Of a stretch of 59,634 nucleotides of DNA, positions 10,587 to 18,963 are shown piece by piece. Position 1 is the stretch's first letter. Every line of letters starts with the position of its first letter. The notes beneath the pieces were generated by a model. That model ran no database searches and was not told the origin of the DNA. It saw only the letters and a list, made by a program, of their open reading frames with translations. Made by a program: the position numbers and the translations under genes. Source of the stretch: Bordetella parapertussis. GTDB taxonomy: Bacteria; Pseudomonadota; Gammaproteobacteria; Burkholderiales; Burkholderiaceae_C. The stretch is from assembly GCA_945878065.1 (NCBI GenBank), contig CAMDXA010000011.1, positions 1 through 59,634 of the forward strand. The letters run 5' to 3'.

Positions 10587-11156
10587 ATGGCGATGGACAT
10601 GCCTCTTCGAACAGTCAAAACAAATATCGTTCAATCTATCCGCGCTTTTCGCGTGGCTGATTTGCAATCTGCGGCCGCCCAGTTGGGCTACCATTTTTTG
10701 TATGCCAATTTGGCCAACGCACAAAGCAAGCAAGACATTCTGGACATGACCACCCAGCAGTTCACGTTCGCGCCGCAAGCAGGTAAAAATTTCGACGCCT
10801 TGTTTGACAGCATGAGCGACGCTTTGTACAAGTCTGGCCAGCAACCCGGCTTCATTCTGGTGCTGGAGCATATTCCCGCACACGCCAAATTCGACAAAGA
10901 AGCGCGTGAACAATTGCTTGACGTGTTCCGTGAGGCGGCCGAGTTCTGGGCCGAGCGCAAAGTGTCATTCCGTTGTTTTTATTCTTTCTCCGTGGCCCGC
11001 GCTGCGGTGGCTGAACGCAGCGACGCCTTGGAATCTTCCGCCATCGATTTAAGCGACGGCGAAAAAATGCCTACCGACAAATTGGTCGATGTGTCGCCTT
11101 TGGCTTTGCGCATGAGCAGCCCGTTCAATGCCGGTTACTGGTTGACCGCTGCCTGA
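10587..11156 (+). CDS. Barstar-family protein (orphan; no barnase-like partner nearby)
   Basis: 189 residues resembling the barstar (ribonuclease inhibitor) fold in the central part: the helix-strand segment AQLGYHFLYANL, then the hallmark inhibitor segment GKNFDALFDSMSDAL near residues 69-83 (barstar has a similar NLDALWDCLTGW segment), and DVFREAAEFWAERKVSF. The family is usually an immunity protein or antitoxin that caps a secreted or intracellular RNase. No candidate RNase lies upstream or downstream. The N-terminal 25 and C-terminal 50 residues extend beyond the usual 90-residue barstar core. A good terminator follows the stop, so this is a single-gene unit with its own elaborate promoter region. 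Confidence 0.75.
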   Translation: MAMDMPLRTVKTNIVQSIRAFRVADLQSAAAQLGYHFLYANLANAQSKQDILDMTTQQFTFAPQAGKNFDALFDSMSDALYKSGQQPGFILVLEHIPAHAKFDKEAREQLLDVFREAAEFWAERKVSFRCFYSFSVARAAVAERSDALESSAIDLSDGEKMPTDKLVDVSPLALRMSSPFNAGYWLTAA

Positions 11157-11181
11157 TTTTTAAAAGCTCTTGTGTCTTCAA

Positions 11182-11210
11182 AGCCCCGCTGAAGCGGGGT
11201 TTTGTTTTTT
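11182..11210 (+). terminator. Intrinsic terminator of the barstar-family gene
   Basis: CCCCGC/GCGGGG stem (11184-11189 and 11194-11199) with a TGAA loop, followed by TTTTGTTTTTT. It lies 27 bp after the stop codon at 11156. Confidence 0.9.
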
Positions 11211-11512
11211 GGGCTTTTCTGCATTTTTGAGTCACGCTTTGGCCGACCATCCGGTGTGCTTTTTTTCTGCGCTTTCGCTTGAAAAAAACACCCCCTCTGT
11301 CGGCCTCTGTGATGTTATTGGTGTGAGCTCTGTTTCTGTTTTCATGAGGTTTTGGTATACCGAACCGCAGAAATGCCGTCGGAGAAAAATTGGAGAGTGG
11401 ACAAACGACATGGCGGGCGGGCCGACGCGAACGTTGCCGCTGAGCGGCAGTGAGCGGCGACCGAACCGGCATGGCGTGAACACTTCACATTAGGGCGGCA
11501 AAACGCGCCGTA
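11211..11512. other. Gene-poor spacer of about 300 bp between the barstar gene and mnmA
   Basis: No convincing gene is seen on either strand. The left half is T-rich and A-rich. The right half (about 11410-11480) is GC-rich and contains the perfect palindrome TGCCGCT-G-AGCGGCA at 11435-11449, followed by a further AGCGGC copy at 11453-11458. I see no tRNA, transposase remnant or clear terminator for mnmA. Confidence 0.5.
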
Positions 11513-12616
11513 TCAGCTCATGATCACGCCGCCGCCCAAACACACCTCGCCGTCGTACAACACGGCCGACTGCCCCGGCGTCACCGCCCATTGCGGTTGG
11601 GGGAAAGTCAACGCATAAGCTGTATCAGCCAAGAGCTCAAAACCACAAGCCGCATCCGCTTGTCGGTAGCGGGTTTTCGCAAAGCATTCTTTCAACGCAG
11701 GTGCGGTTGAAGACGTCCAACTCGCATCCTCAAACTGCAAATCTGATGACAGCAACCAGGGATGGTCGTGGCCTTGCACGACCCACAAGGTGTTGGTCGC
11801 CATGTCTTTGCGAGCGACAAACCAGGGTGCATGGTCGCCACCGCCGCGTTGCACGCCTTTTTCTTTGATGCCGCCTATGCCTAAGCCTTGTCGCTGGCCC
11901 AGGGTGTAAAAACTCAAACCCTGGTGTTCGCCGATTTTTCTGCCCTGATCGGTTTTGATAGGCCCTGGCGTTTTGGCGATGTAGCGGTTTAAAAATTCGC
12001 GGAACGGCCGCTCGCCGATGAAACATATACCTGTCGAGTCTTTTTTGCGTGCATTCGGCAAACCGGCTTCATCTGCCATTCGGCGCACTTCGGTTTTTTG
12101 CAACTCGCCGATAGGAAACAAAGACTGCGACAACTGCGCTTGTGTCAAGCGGTGCAAAAAATAACTCTGGTCTTTGCTGTTGTCCACGCCTTTGAGCAAC
12201 TCATGCAAACCTGTGCGCGGGTTATGGCGCACACGGGCGTAATGCCCGGTCGCCATTTTGTCTGCGCCCAAGGCAAAGGCGTGATCGAGAAAGGCTTTGA
12301 ACTTGATTTCAGCGTTGCACAAAATATCCGGGTTGGGCGTACGTCCGGCTTGGTACTCGCGCAAAAATTCGGCGAACACGCGGTCTTTGTAATCTGCCGC
12401 AAAATTGATGTGTTCGATCTCTATGCCGATGACATCAGCCACTGCAGCGGCGTCTATGAAGTCTTGGTTAGACGAACAGTATTCATCGTTGTCATCGTCT
12501 TCCCAGTTTTTCATGAAGATGCCAACCACTTCGTGGCCTTGGCGCTTCAACAACAAAGCCGTTACGGCCGAGTCGACACCGCCGCTCAACCCCACCACAA
12601 TCCGCTGCTTTTTCAA
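11513..12616 (-). CDS. mnmA: tRNA-specific 2-thiouridylase MnmA
   Basis: Catalyses the sulfur transfer that makes 2-thiouridine at the wobble position (U34) of tRNA-Lys, -Glu and -Gln. The PP-loop [12 protein letters not shown] is at residues 7-18, and the catalytic cysteines lie in [13 protein letters not shown] (near 100) and [13 protein letters not shown] (near 200). The protein has 367 residues, a normal length. Its ATG overlaps the gcdH stop by 4 bp, so the two are translationally coupled despite unrelated functions. MnmE and MnmG, which modify the same nucleotide at position 5, are also encoded in this window. Confidence 0.97.
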   Translation of the reverse strand: MKKQRIVVGLSGGVDSAVTALLLKRQGHEVVGIFMKNWEDDDNDEYCSSNQDFIDAAAVADVIGIEIEHINFAADYKDRVFAEFLREYQAGRTPNPDILCNAEIKFKAFLDHAFALGADKMATGHYARVRHNPRTGLHELLKGVDNSKDQSYFLHRLTQAQLSQSLFPIGELQKTEVRRMADEAGLPNARKKDSTGICFIGERPFREFLNRYIAKTPGPIKTDQGRKIGEHQGLSFYTLGQRQGLGIGGIKEKGVQRGGGDHAPWFVARKDMATNTLWVVQGHDHPWLLSSDLQFEDASWTSSTAPALKECFAKTRYRQADAACGFELLADTAYALTFPQPQWAVTPGQSAVLYDGEVCLGGGVIMS

Positions 12617-13809
12617 TTGGCGAAAGCTGCAATGCCTGTGATGGCTCTGCCCAAAATCAAAGCGTGAATATCGTGCGTGCCTTCGTAGGTGTTGACCACT
12701 TCCAAATTCACCAAATGACGCGCCACGCCGAACTCGTCACTGATGCCGTTGCCGCCCATCATGTCACGCGCCATGCGGGCAATGTCCAGTGCTTTGCCAC
12801 ACGAGTTGCGTTTCAAGATGGAGGTGATTTCGACCGACGCCGTTCCTTCGTCTTTCATGCGCCCCAAGCGCAAACAGGCTTGCAAGCCGAGTGCGATTTC
12901 GGTTTGCATATCGGCCATTTTTTTCTGAATCAATTGATTGGCTGCCAATGGCCTGCCGAACTGCTGGCGGTCCAAGGTGTACTGGCGTGCGCGGTGAAAA
13001 CAGTCTTCCGCCGCGCCCAATGCACCCCAGGCGATGCCGTAACGCGCACTGTTCAAGCAAGTGAACGGGCCTTTCAAACCTTGCACTTCAGGGAAAGCGT
13101 TTTCTTCCGGGACAAACACGCCGTCCATGACAATTTCACCGGTGATGGAAGCACGCAAACCGACCTTGCTGTGGATGGCGGGGGCGCTCAAACCGGCCAT
13201 GCCTTTTTCCAGCACAAAGCCGCGTATGGGCCCGACCGCGCCAGCCTCGGTCACTTCTTTGGCCCAGACCACGAACACGTCGGCGACCGGTGAATTGGAG
13301 ATCCACATTTTGTTACCGCTGAGTTTGTAGCCGCCTTTGACCTTGTGTGCGCGACTGGCCATGCTGGCCGGGTCCGAGCCGTGGTCCGGTTCGGTCAAAC
13401 CAAAGCAACCTATCCATTCGCCGGTGGCGAGCTTGGGCAAATATTTTTGCCGCTGGCCTTCGGTGCCGAATTCGAAGATCGGCAACATCACCAATGAGGA
13501 TTGCACGCTCATCATGGAGCGGTAGCCCGAGTCGACGCGTTCGACTTCGCGCGCGATCAAGCCGTACGCCACATAGTTCAATTCGGGGCCGCCGTATTGC
13601 GCGGGAATGGTGGGGCCAAGCAAACCGAGTTCGCCCATTTCACGGAATATCGCGAGGTCTGTTTTTTCATGCCGAAAGGCTTCGGTCACGCGCGGCAGCA
13701 ATTTGTCCTGGCAATACGCATTCGCGGCCTCGCGCACCATGCGCTCGTCTTCGGTGAGCTGCTGGTCGAGCAACAAGGGGTCGTCCCAGTGAAATGCGGT
13801 TTTGGCCAT
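12613..13809 (-). CDS. gcdH: Glutaryl-CoA dehydrogenase
   Basis: FAD enzyme that oxidises and decarboxylates glutaryl-CoA to crotonyl-CoA in lysine, tryptophan and benzoate breakdown. It has 398 residues with the acyl-CoA dehydrogenase domains: N-terminal helical part, [16 protein letters not shown] flavin/substrate loop near 135-150, and C-terminal [18 protein letters not shown] holding the catalytic glutamate. The combination of [11 protein letters not shown] and [17 protein letters not shown] is typical of glutaryl-CoA dehydrogenases. The start has GGAG seven bases upstream. It is the first gene of a gcdH-mnmA pair. Confidence 0.92.
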   Translation of the reverse strand: MAKTAFHWDDPLLLDQQLTEDERMVREAANAYCQDKLLPRVTEAFRHEKTDLAIFREMGELGLLGPTIPAQYGGPELNYVAYGLIAREVERVDSGYRSMMSVQSSLVMLPIFEFGTEGQRQKYLPKLATGEWIGCFGLTEPDHGSDPASMASRAHKVKGGYKLSGNKMWISNSPVADVFVVWAKEVTEAGAVGPIRGFVLEKGMAGLSAPAIHSKVGLRASITGEIVMDGVFVPEENAFPEVQGLKGPFTCLNSARYGIAWGALGAAEDCFHRARQYTLDRQQFGRPLAANQLIQKKMADMQTEIALGLQACLRLGRMKDEGTASVEITSILKRNSCGKALDIARMARDMMGGNGISDEFGVARHLVNLEVVNTYEGTHDIHALILGRAITGIAAFAN

Positions 13810-13878
13810 GAATGCTCCGGGTGTCTGTTTATTTCAGTAAGAGGCTGATGTTAATCGGCCAGCGTTTGGGTAATCGGG

Positions 13879-13964
13879 TAATTGGGGTCAGGTTCCAATT
13901 ACTTCGAATCTGATTCTGAACTAATCTGGATGAAAATCGTCCACTCAATGGACGATTTTCATCC
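13879..13964. repeat. Compound palindromic intergenic element between aacS and gcdH
   Basis: Two perfect inverted repeats lie side by side. TAATTGG (13879-13885) pairs with CCAATTA (13895-13901) around GGTCAGGTT, and GGATGAAAATCGTCCA (13928-13943) pairs with TGGACGATTTTCATCC (13949-13964) around the 5-base loop CTCAA. The second is a 16-bp stem without a T-run, so it is not a classical terminator, although it lies 24 bp downstream of aacS (minus strand) and could protect that mRNA's 3' end. The first resembles REP-like sequences with a GGGGTCAG core; that relation is an inference. Confidence 0.65.
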
Positions 13965-13987
13965 ACAAAACCAAGGCGTTTAACGGC

Positions 13988-16072
13988 TCAAACCCCCTCC
14001 AAATGCCTCTTGGCCAACTCGATATACCAATCCAAGCACGCCGGGTTCGCCATGGCGTCCCGGTTCAATACTTTTTCCACTGGCTGGCCGAGCATCAATT
14101 TCTTGATCGGAAGCTCTTGTTTTTTGCCTGACAAGGTGCGCGGAATTTCTGCCACCTGAAAAATATCGTTCGGCACAAAACGCGGGCTGAGCGCGGTGCG
14201 TATCGCGCCATTCAAACGCGCACGCAATGGGTCATCCAATGTCACGCCCGGGCGCAACACCACGAACAGCGGCATATAGCTTTCTTTGCCCAAATATTCC
14301 AAATCCACCACCATGCTGTCCAACACTTCAGGCAAGGCCTCGATAGCGCTGTACAACTCGCTGGTGCCCATGCGCAAACCGTAGCGGTTGATGGTCGCGT
14401 CGCTGCGCCCGTAAATGATGGCGCGGCCTTCCGATGTGATCTTCAGCCAATCGCCGTGTCGCCACACCGAGCCCGCATCAGGGGACAAGTCGCCGCCGCC
14501 GGGTTGTCTGCCAAGGCCTGCCGGGAAGGTGTCGAAATAACTGCCTATGTAACGCTGGTTGTCGGTGTCGCCCCAGAAAAACGGCGGCATGCAAGGCAGC
14601 GGTTGGGTCACCACCAACTCACCCACCTCATCTGTCACCGGTTGGCCTTGTTCGTTCCAAGCCTCGACACTCACACCCAGAAAACGGCACTGCATTTCAC
14701 CGGCTGCCATGGGCAATTCGCGGTGACCGCCGACATACGCACCGGCATCGGTGCCGCCCGAAATATTGCACCACCAAATGTCGGGGCGCTGCTCACCGGC
14801 CTTGGCATACACCTGTTTGAATTGGTCAGTGCCCCATTGCTGCACCTCGGCGCTCAAAGGCGAGCCGGTGGTGCCCAATGCCCGCACGGTGTGCAGTCCT
14901 TGGATGCTTGCCAGTTGCACATCGGCTTTCATGCAGTTGGCGAAAAACGCCGCGCCGCCGCCAAAAAATGTCACGCCTTCGCCGGCCGCATAACGCCACA
15001 ACACACCCCAATCGGGCTTGTCTTTGGAGCCGCCGGGGTTGCCGTCGTAAATCACGCAAGTGGTGCCGCTGAGCAAACCACTGAGTTGCGCGTTCCACAT
15101 CACCCAACCGGTGGATGAGTACCAGAGAAAACGCTCGCCCCACGAGTTGGGCTCGTAACTGCAAGCCACGTCGTAATGCAGGTTTTTATGCGCCATGCCG
15201 TTGAGCATGGTGCCGCCGTGGTCATGCACCAAGGGCTTGGGCAAGCCGGTGGTGCCGCTCGAATACACAATCCACAACGGGTGGTTGAATGGCATCCACA
15301 AGGGCGTGAACGCATGCACCGCTGCATCGTCCCGTTGCATGATCTGCGCCCAATCGGCGCTGTCGGGCACCGCAGGCTGATTGCCCAAGTTGCGGTAAAT
15401 CACCACATGCTCGACGCTGGGCAAGGCCTGGCGCAATTCGCCGACCACCGTGTGCCGCTCTAGGTCTTTGCCGCCATAAGTCACCCCATCGACCGCAATC
15501 AACACTTTGGGCGTGATTTGTTTGAAGCGGTCAACGACAGCGTTCGTGCCCATGTCGGGTGCGCACACGCTCCAAATGCCACCGACGCTGACCACCGCCA
15601 AAAACGCCACCATGGTTTCAGCAATATTTGGCATGTAAACAGCAACACGGTCGCCGGGCTGCACGCCTTGGGCCTGCAAATGCAACGACAGCGCTGCGGC
15701 TTGGCGCTTCAATTCAGGCCAGCTGATTTCGCGTCGCTGTCCTTTTTCATTGCTGCTGATGATGGCGGGCATGCTAGCCGCATGCGCGGCATCCACATGG
15801 CGCAACACCTGTTGCGCGTAATTGACTTGCGCTCCGACAAACCAACGCGCACCGGGCATGGTGTTGCGCTCGAGCACGGCGGTGTGCGGTGTGGGCGACT
15901 GCAATTCCAAATAATCCCAAGCGGATTGCCAAAAGGCTTCGATGTCAGTGACCGACCAGCGCCACATGGCCTGGTAATCATCGAAATGCAGATGGCGGTG
16001 CTCGGCCAACCATTGTTGATAAAGACGGATTTGCGGAACGAATGGCGGCTTGGCGGTGGGTGATGTGTTCAT
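13988..16072 (-). CDS. aacS: Acetoacetyl-CoA synthetase (acetoacetate-CoA ligase)
   Basis: Activates acetoacetate to acetoacetyl-CoA using ATP, linking ketone-body or polyhydroxybutyrate turnover to central metabolism. The adenylate-forming enzyme motif YSSGTTGLPKPLVHDHGG lies near residue 275, and the C-terminal LSGKKQELPIKKLMLG carries the acyl-adenylate lysine. Family-specific traits include the long N-terminal region (WRWSVTDIEAFWQSAWDYL) and WWCNISGGTDAGAYVGG. I chose ATG 16072 (694 residues); an in-frame TTG nine bases earlier is less likely. The divergent gene at 16161 is a thioesterase. Confidence 0.93.
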   Translation of the reverse strand: MNTSPTAKPPFVPQIRLYQQWLAEHRHLHFDDYQAMWRWSVTDIEAFWQSAWDYLELQSPTPHTAVLERNTMPGARWFVGAQVNYAQQVLRHVDAAHAASMPAIISSNEKGQRREISWPELKRQAAALSLHLQAQGVQPGDRVAVYMPNIAETMVAFLAVVSVGGIWSVCAPDMGTNAVVDRFKQITPKVLIAVDGVTYGGKDLERHTVVGELRQALPSVEHVVIYRNLGNQPAVPDSADWAQIMQRDDAAVHAFTPLWMPFNHPLWIVYSSGTTGLPKPLVHDHGGTMLNGMAHKNLHYDVACSYEPNSWGERFLWYSSTGWVMWNAQLSGLLSGTTCVIYDGNPGGSKDKPDWGVLWRYAAGEGVTFFGGGAAFFANCMKADVQLASIQGLHTVRALGTTGSPLSAEVQQWGTDQFKQVYAKAGEQRPDIWWCNISGGTDAGAYVGGHRELPMAAGEMQCRFLGVSVEAWNEQGQPVTDEVGELVVTQPLPCMPPFFWGDTDNQRYIGSYFDTFPAGLGRQPGGGDLSPDAGSVWRHGDWLKITSEGRAIIYGRSDATINRYGLRMGTSELYSAIEALPEVLDSMVVDLEYLGKESYMPLFVVLRPGVTLDDPLRARLNGAIRTALSPRFVPNDIFQVAEIPRTLSGKKQELPIKKLMLGQPVEKVLNRDAMANPACLDWYIELAKRHLEGV

Positions 16073-16160
16073 GGGTCGCAAGGTTATCAGGCTGCCGTGT
16101 GCGGCATGGGGTGGGCTCGGCCACTAAGATGCCACAACGATTGAGAGGAAACCCATTGTC

Positions 16161-16583
16161 ATGGCGATTTGGACCAAACCCATCAGCACAGAAATTTTGA
16201 CCACCACCCACATCGACACCGCCGCCGAGCGGCTGGGCATAGAGTTTGTGGAAATCGGCCCGGATTTCATTCGCGGGCGTATACCGGTGGATGAACGCAC
16301 ACGCCAGCCTTACGGCGTGATCCACGGTGGTGCCAATGTGGTGCTGGCCGAGACCTTGGGTTCTTGCGGCGCGGATTACTCGACGCCGCTGGGTCACCGT
16401 ATCGTGGGCCTTGACATCAATGCCAACCATATTCGTGGCGTGGCCGAGGGCTGGGTGAACGGCATCGCGCGGCCAGTGCACATCGGGCGCAGTACGCAGG
16501 TTTGGCAAATTGACATGACGGACGATCAGGGCCGCACCAGTTGTGTGTCAAGGTTGACTTTGTCGGTGTTGGCACCAAAATAG
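16161..16583 (+). CDS. Hotdog-fold thioesterase (PaaI/YdiI family)
   Basis: 140-residue acyl-CoA thioesterase. The family signature VIHGGANVVLAETLGSCGA sits around residues 53-72, with the catalytic acidic residue in VLAETLGS, and the terminal strand RLTLSVLAP is also typical. Members hydrolyse aromatic, menaquinone-pathway or medium-chain acyl-CoA esters; nothing here fixes the substrate. GAGGAAAC precedes the ATG by about 11 bases. It is divergent from aacS with an 88-bp spacer, which suggests a shared regulatory region and a CoA-related role. Confidence 0.9.
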   Translation: MAIWTKPISTEILTTTHIDTAAERLGIEFVEIGPDFIRGRIPVDERTRQPYGVIHGGANVVLAETLGSCGADYSTPLGHRIVGLDINANHIRGVAEGWVNGIARPVHIGRSTQVWQIDMTDDQGRTSCVSRLTLSVLAPK

Positions 16584-16678
16584 TTACAAAGCCCCGACAT
16601 ACTGGCGGTCTTTTCAAGCATGTTCCCAGGTATTTTGCGAAAACATGTGAATATTTCCCTTTTTTGGAGTGTGTTCAC

Positions 16679-17014
16679 ATGTTTAGGTCTGTGTTGTTTT
16701 GCCTGTGTCTGGCCCCTTTGGGAGTGTTTGCGCAAACGGATGCCGTCGCTTTGGCCAAGGAAAAAGCCTGTCTGGGGTGCCACAGCATTGACCAGCACAC
16801 CATGTCGGTGCCGTCCTACCAAAAAATCGCCGAAAAATACCGTGGCGACCCGGCCGCTGTGGAATACCTCAGTGAAAAAATCCGCAACGGCGGCAAAGGC
16901 GTATGGGGCGGCGGCGGGCGCAGTCTGATGCCGGCTTTTTTGAATTTGAGCCAAAGCGAAATCCGCCTGCTGGTGGACTGGATTTTGTCGATGAAGGAAG
17001 CCCCGGCTTCTTAA
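16679..17014 (+). CDS. Class I c-type cytochrome
   Basis: 111-residue periplasmic electron carrier. It has a signal peptide (MFRSVLFCLCLAPLGVFAQT, cleavage after VFA), the heme-binding motif CLGCH near residues 33-37, and a methionine sixth ligand in SLMPAF near residue 84. Size and motifs fit the cytochrome c551/c552 group. The start ATG at 16679 is chosen because GGAG lies 9 bases upstream and it creates an exact signal peptide; longer in-frame starts would bury the signal sequence. It follows the thioesterase by 95 bp and converges on the DUF333 gene. Confidence 0.93.
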   Translation: MFRSVLFCLCLAPLGVFAQTDAVALAKEKACLGCHSIDQHTMSVPSYQKIAEKYRGDPAAVEYLSEKIRNGGKGVWGGGGRSLMPAFLNLSQSEIRLLVDWILSMKEAPAS

Positions 17015-17036
17015 CCGTTTTGGCTTGGCCTCACAC

Positions 17037-17336
17037 TTATTTGCGCGCTTTGTCTGTGGCGGTTGTCGGGTCAGTAGGTACGGCCTGAGTCCTTGTCTTT
17101 GCGTCGTCTGAAGGTGCGCAATCGCCTTTGAAAAACGCCCATTCCTCGCAAATTTGTCCGGACGGCAATTTGCACATGCCGTGTTCGCCTTTGCTGTCAT
17201 AGGTTTTCAGCGATATACCGCCCGCGCTGGCGCAGGCCACGGCCGCGGGGTTGGCCATGGCCAATTGAAGCGGCTGTGCCGCCGCCATCGAAAGGCTAAG
17301 CCACATGCCCAGCCACAAACACTGCAACCGCTTCAT
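17037..17336 (-). CDS. DUF333-family small secreted protein
   Basis: 99 residues with a signal peptide (cleavage after AAA or AMA near residue 20). The mature part shows the DUF333 pattern: NPAAVACASAGGISLKTYDS, then EHGMCKLPSGQICEEWAFFKGDC, with four regularly placed cysteines that likely form disulfides. The molecular role of this family is not established; some members carry an old 'hemolysin' label without good support. The ATG overlaps the stop of the adenosyltransferase gene by 4 bp, so both are on one mRNA. The C-terminal 20 residues are polar and low complexity. Confidence 0.85.
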   Translation of the reverse strand: MKRLQCLWLGMWLSLSMAAAQPLQLAMANPAAVACASAGGISLKTYDSKGEHGMCKLPSGQICEEWAFFKGDCAPSDDAKTRTQAVPTDPTTATDKARK

Positions 17337-17896
17337 GCGTCAGCGGCCTTCATGCGCTCGCTTTTCCAATACACATCGTCGCCGCCGTTCATGCGGTTGA
17401 GCACGCGAGACAGCACAAACATCAGGTCACTCAAGCGGTTGAGGTATTGGCGCGGTGTCGGGTTCAAGGCTTCTTCAGCGCCCAGTGCCACCACTGCGCG
17501 TTCCGCACGTCGCGCCACAGTGCGGCACACATGGGCGAGTGACGCTGCACGGCTGCCGGCTGGCAATATAAATTCCTGCAACTTGGGTAACTCCTCGTTG
17601 TATTCGGTCAAGGCGTTGTCCAGCAGCAGCAAGGCATCCGTTTTCAACAACTCAAACCCGGGAATGCTGAGCTCGCCGCCCAAATTGAACAATTGATGCT
17701 GCACTTCCACCAACAATGCACGCAAGCTGGCTGACATCTCCTCGCACAGCAACACGCCAATGTGTGAATTGAGCTCATCCACCTCGCCCATGGCGTGTAC
17801 ACGCAAACTGTTCTTGCTGACGCGGCGGTTGTCGCCCAGGCCGGTGGTGCCATCGTCGCCGGTGCGGGTGGCTATTTGAGTGAGTCGGTTGCCCAT
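17333..17896 (-). CDS. Cob(I)alamin adenosyltransferase, PduO type
   Basis: Transfers the 5'-deoxyadenosyl group of ATP to cob(I)alamin to make adenosylcobalamin. The N-terminal P-loop-like ATP motif TRTGDDGTTGLGDNRRVSK is diagnostic of the PduO family, and the C-terminal half contains the helical core with AERAVVAL and RQYLNRLSDLMFVLSRVLN. The ATG at 17896 gives 187 residues and has AAGGAA about 7 bases upstream; an ATG 21 bases earlier lacks such a site. This and the MetH fragment at 57635 both point to B12 use, but I see no cobalamin biosynthesis operon here. Confidence 0.92.
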   Translation of the reverse strand: MGNRLTQIATRTGDDGTTGLGDNRRVSKNSLRVHAMGEVDELNSHIGVLLCEEMSASLRALLVEVQHQLFNLGGELSIPGFELLKTDALLLLDNALTEYNEELPKLQEFILPAGSRAASLAHVCRTVARRAERAVVALGAEEALNPTPRQYLNRLSDLMFVLSRVLNRMNGGDDVYWKSERMKAADA

Positions 17897-17976
17897 GGTG
17901 ATGTTCCTTTTGTTCAAGGCATTGTCTCAGCACCCCCTGAACTCGGCTACGCTTGGGGTTTTCACAGGATTCAAGC

Positions 17977-18882
17977 ATGAGCGCACCGCCACTCTCTGTC
18001 CATGTAGGTGTTATCGGCTTGGGCGCCATGGGCAAAGGCATGGCTGCCAGCCTGCGCCGCGCAGGCTACACGGTTCACGTCTGTGATGCACGTCCCGGTG
18101 CGGCCGCCGAATTTGCGGTTGACGGTGGTGTCGCCTGCAACACCCCCGCCGAGGTGGCTGCGGCTTGCCCGGTGGTGATCAGCGTGGTGGTGAATGCAGC
18201 GCAAACCGAATCGGTTTTGTTCGGCGACCACGGCGCGGCAGGCGCGATGGCTGCCGGCAGTGTGTTTGTGATGTGCTCCACCGTCGATCCGAACTGGTCT
18301 ATCGCTTTAGAAGCCCGCTTGCAACAGCTGGGTTTGCTCTACCTGGATGCGCCGATTTCAGGCGGCGCGGCCAAAGCCGCCAGCGGTCAAATGACCATGA
18401 TGACTTCCGGCACGCCTGCGGCTTATGCGCTTTGCGAGCCCCTGCTCAACGCCATGGCTGCTTCTGTTTACAAACTCGGCGACAAAGCAGGCGCAGGCAG
18501 CAAGGTCAAAATCATCAACCAATTGCTCGCCGGTGTGCATATCGCGGCCGCCGCCGAAGCCATGGCACTGGGACTGCGCGAAGGCGTGGACGCGGCTGCT
18601 TTGTATGAAGTCATCACCCACAGCGCGGGCAACAGCTGGATGTTTGAAAACCGCATGGCGCATGTGCTGGCGGCTGATTACACGCCGCTGTCTGCTGTAG
18701 ATATTTTTGTGAAAGACTTAGGGCTGGTGCTGGACATGGCCCGCGCCAGCAAATTCCCGCTGCCGCTCTCGAGCACCGCGCACCAGATGTTCATGCAAGC
18801 CAGTACCGCCGGGTTTGCCAAAGAAGACGACAGCGCGGTGATCAAAATTTTCCCCGGCATCGTCTTGCCGAAAGCCGGTTAA
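17977..18882 (+). CDS. NAD(P)-dependent oxidoreductase, 3-hydroxyisobutyrate dehydrogenase family
   Basis: 301-residue beta-hydroxyacid dehydrogenase. It has the N-terminal Rossmann motif VGVIGLGAMGKGMA, the substrate-binding signature LYLDAPISGGAAKAASGQMT, and the catalytic lysine region GAGSKVKIINQLLAG. L-threonate dehydrogenase-like (LtnD) and tartronate semialdehyde reductases are close relatives; the substrate cannot be set from sequence alone. ATG 17977 has AGGA eight bases upstream. The next gene, 81 bp downstream on the same strand, is a D-lactate dehydrogenase-type flavoenzyme, so a shared 2-/3-hydroxyacid catabolic role is plausible. Confidence 0.86.
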   Translation: MSAPPLSVHVGVIGLGAMGKGMAASLRRAGYTVHVCDARPGAAAEFAVDGGVACNTPAEVAAACPVVISVVVNAAQTESVLFGDHGAAGAMAAGSVFVMCSTVDPNWSIALEARLQQLGLLYLDAPISGGAAKAASGQMTMMTSGTPAAYALCEPLLNAMAASVYKLGDKAGAGSKVKIINQLLAGVHIAAAAEAMALGLREGVDAAALYEVITHSAGNSWMFENRMAHVLAADYTPLSAVDIFVKDLGLVLDMARASKFPLPLSSTAHQMFMQASTAGFAKEDDSAVIKIFPGIVLPKAG

Positions 18883-18963
18883 TACTTGTCCTTGAAAGGG
18901 AAAACGCCGCTTACATCTGGCGCAACGCCTGCATAGAATGCAGCATCCTTGGAGACACATCGT

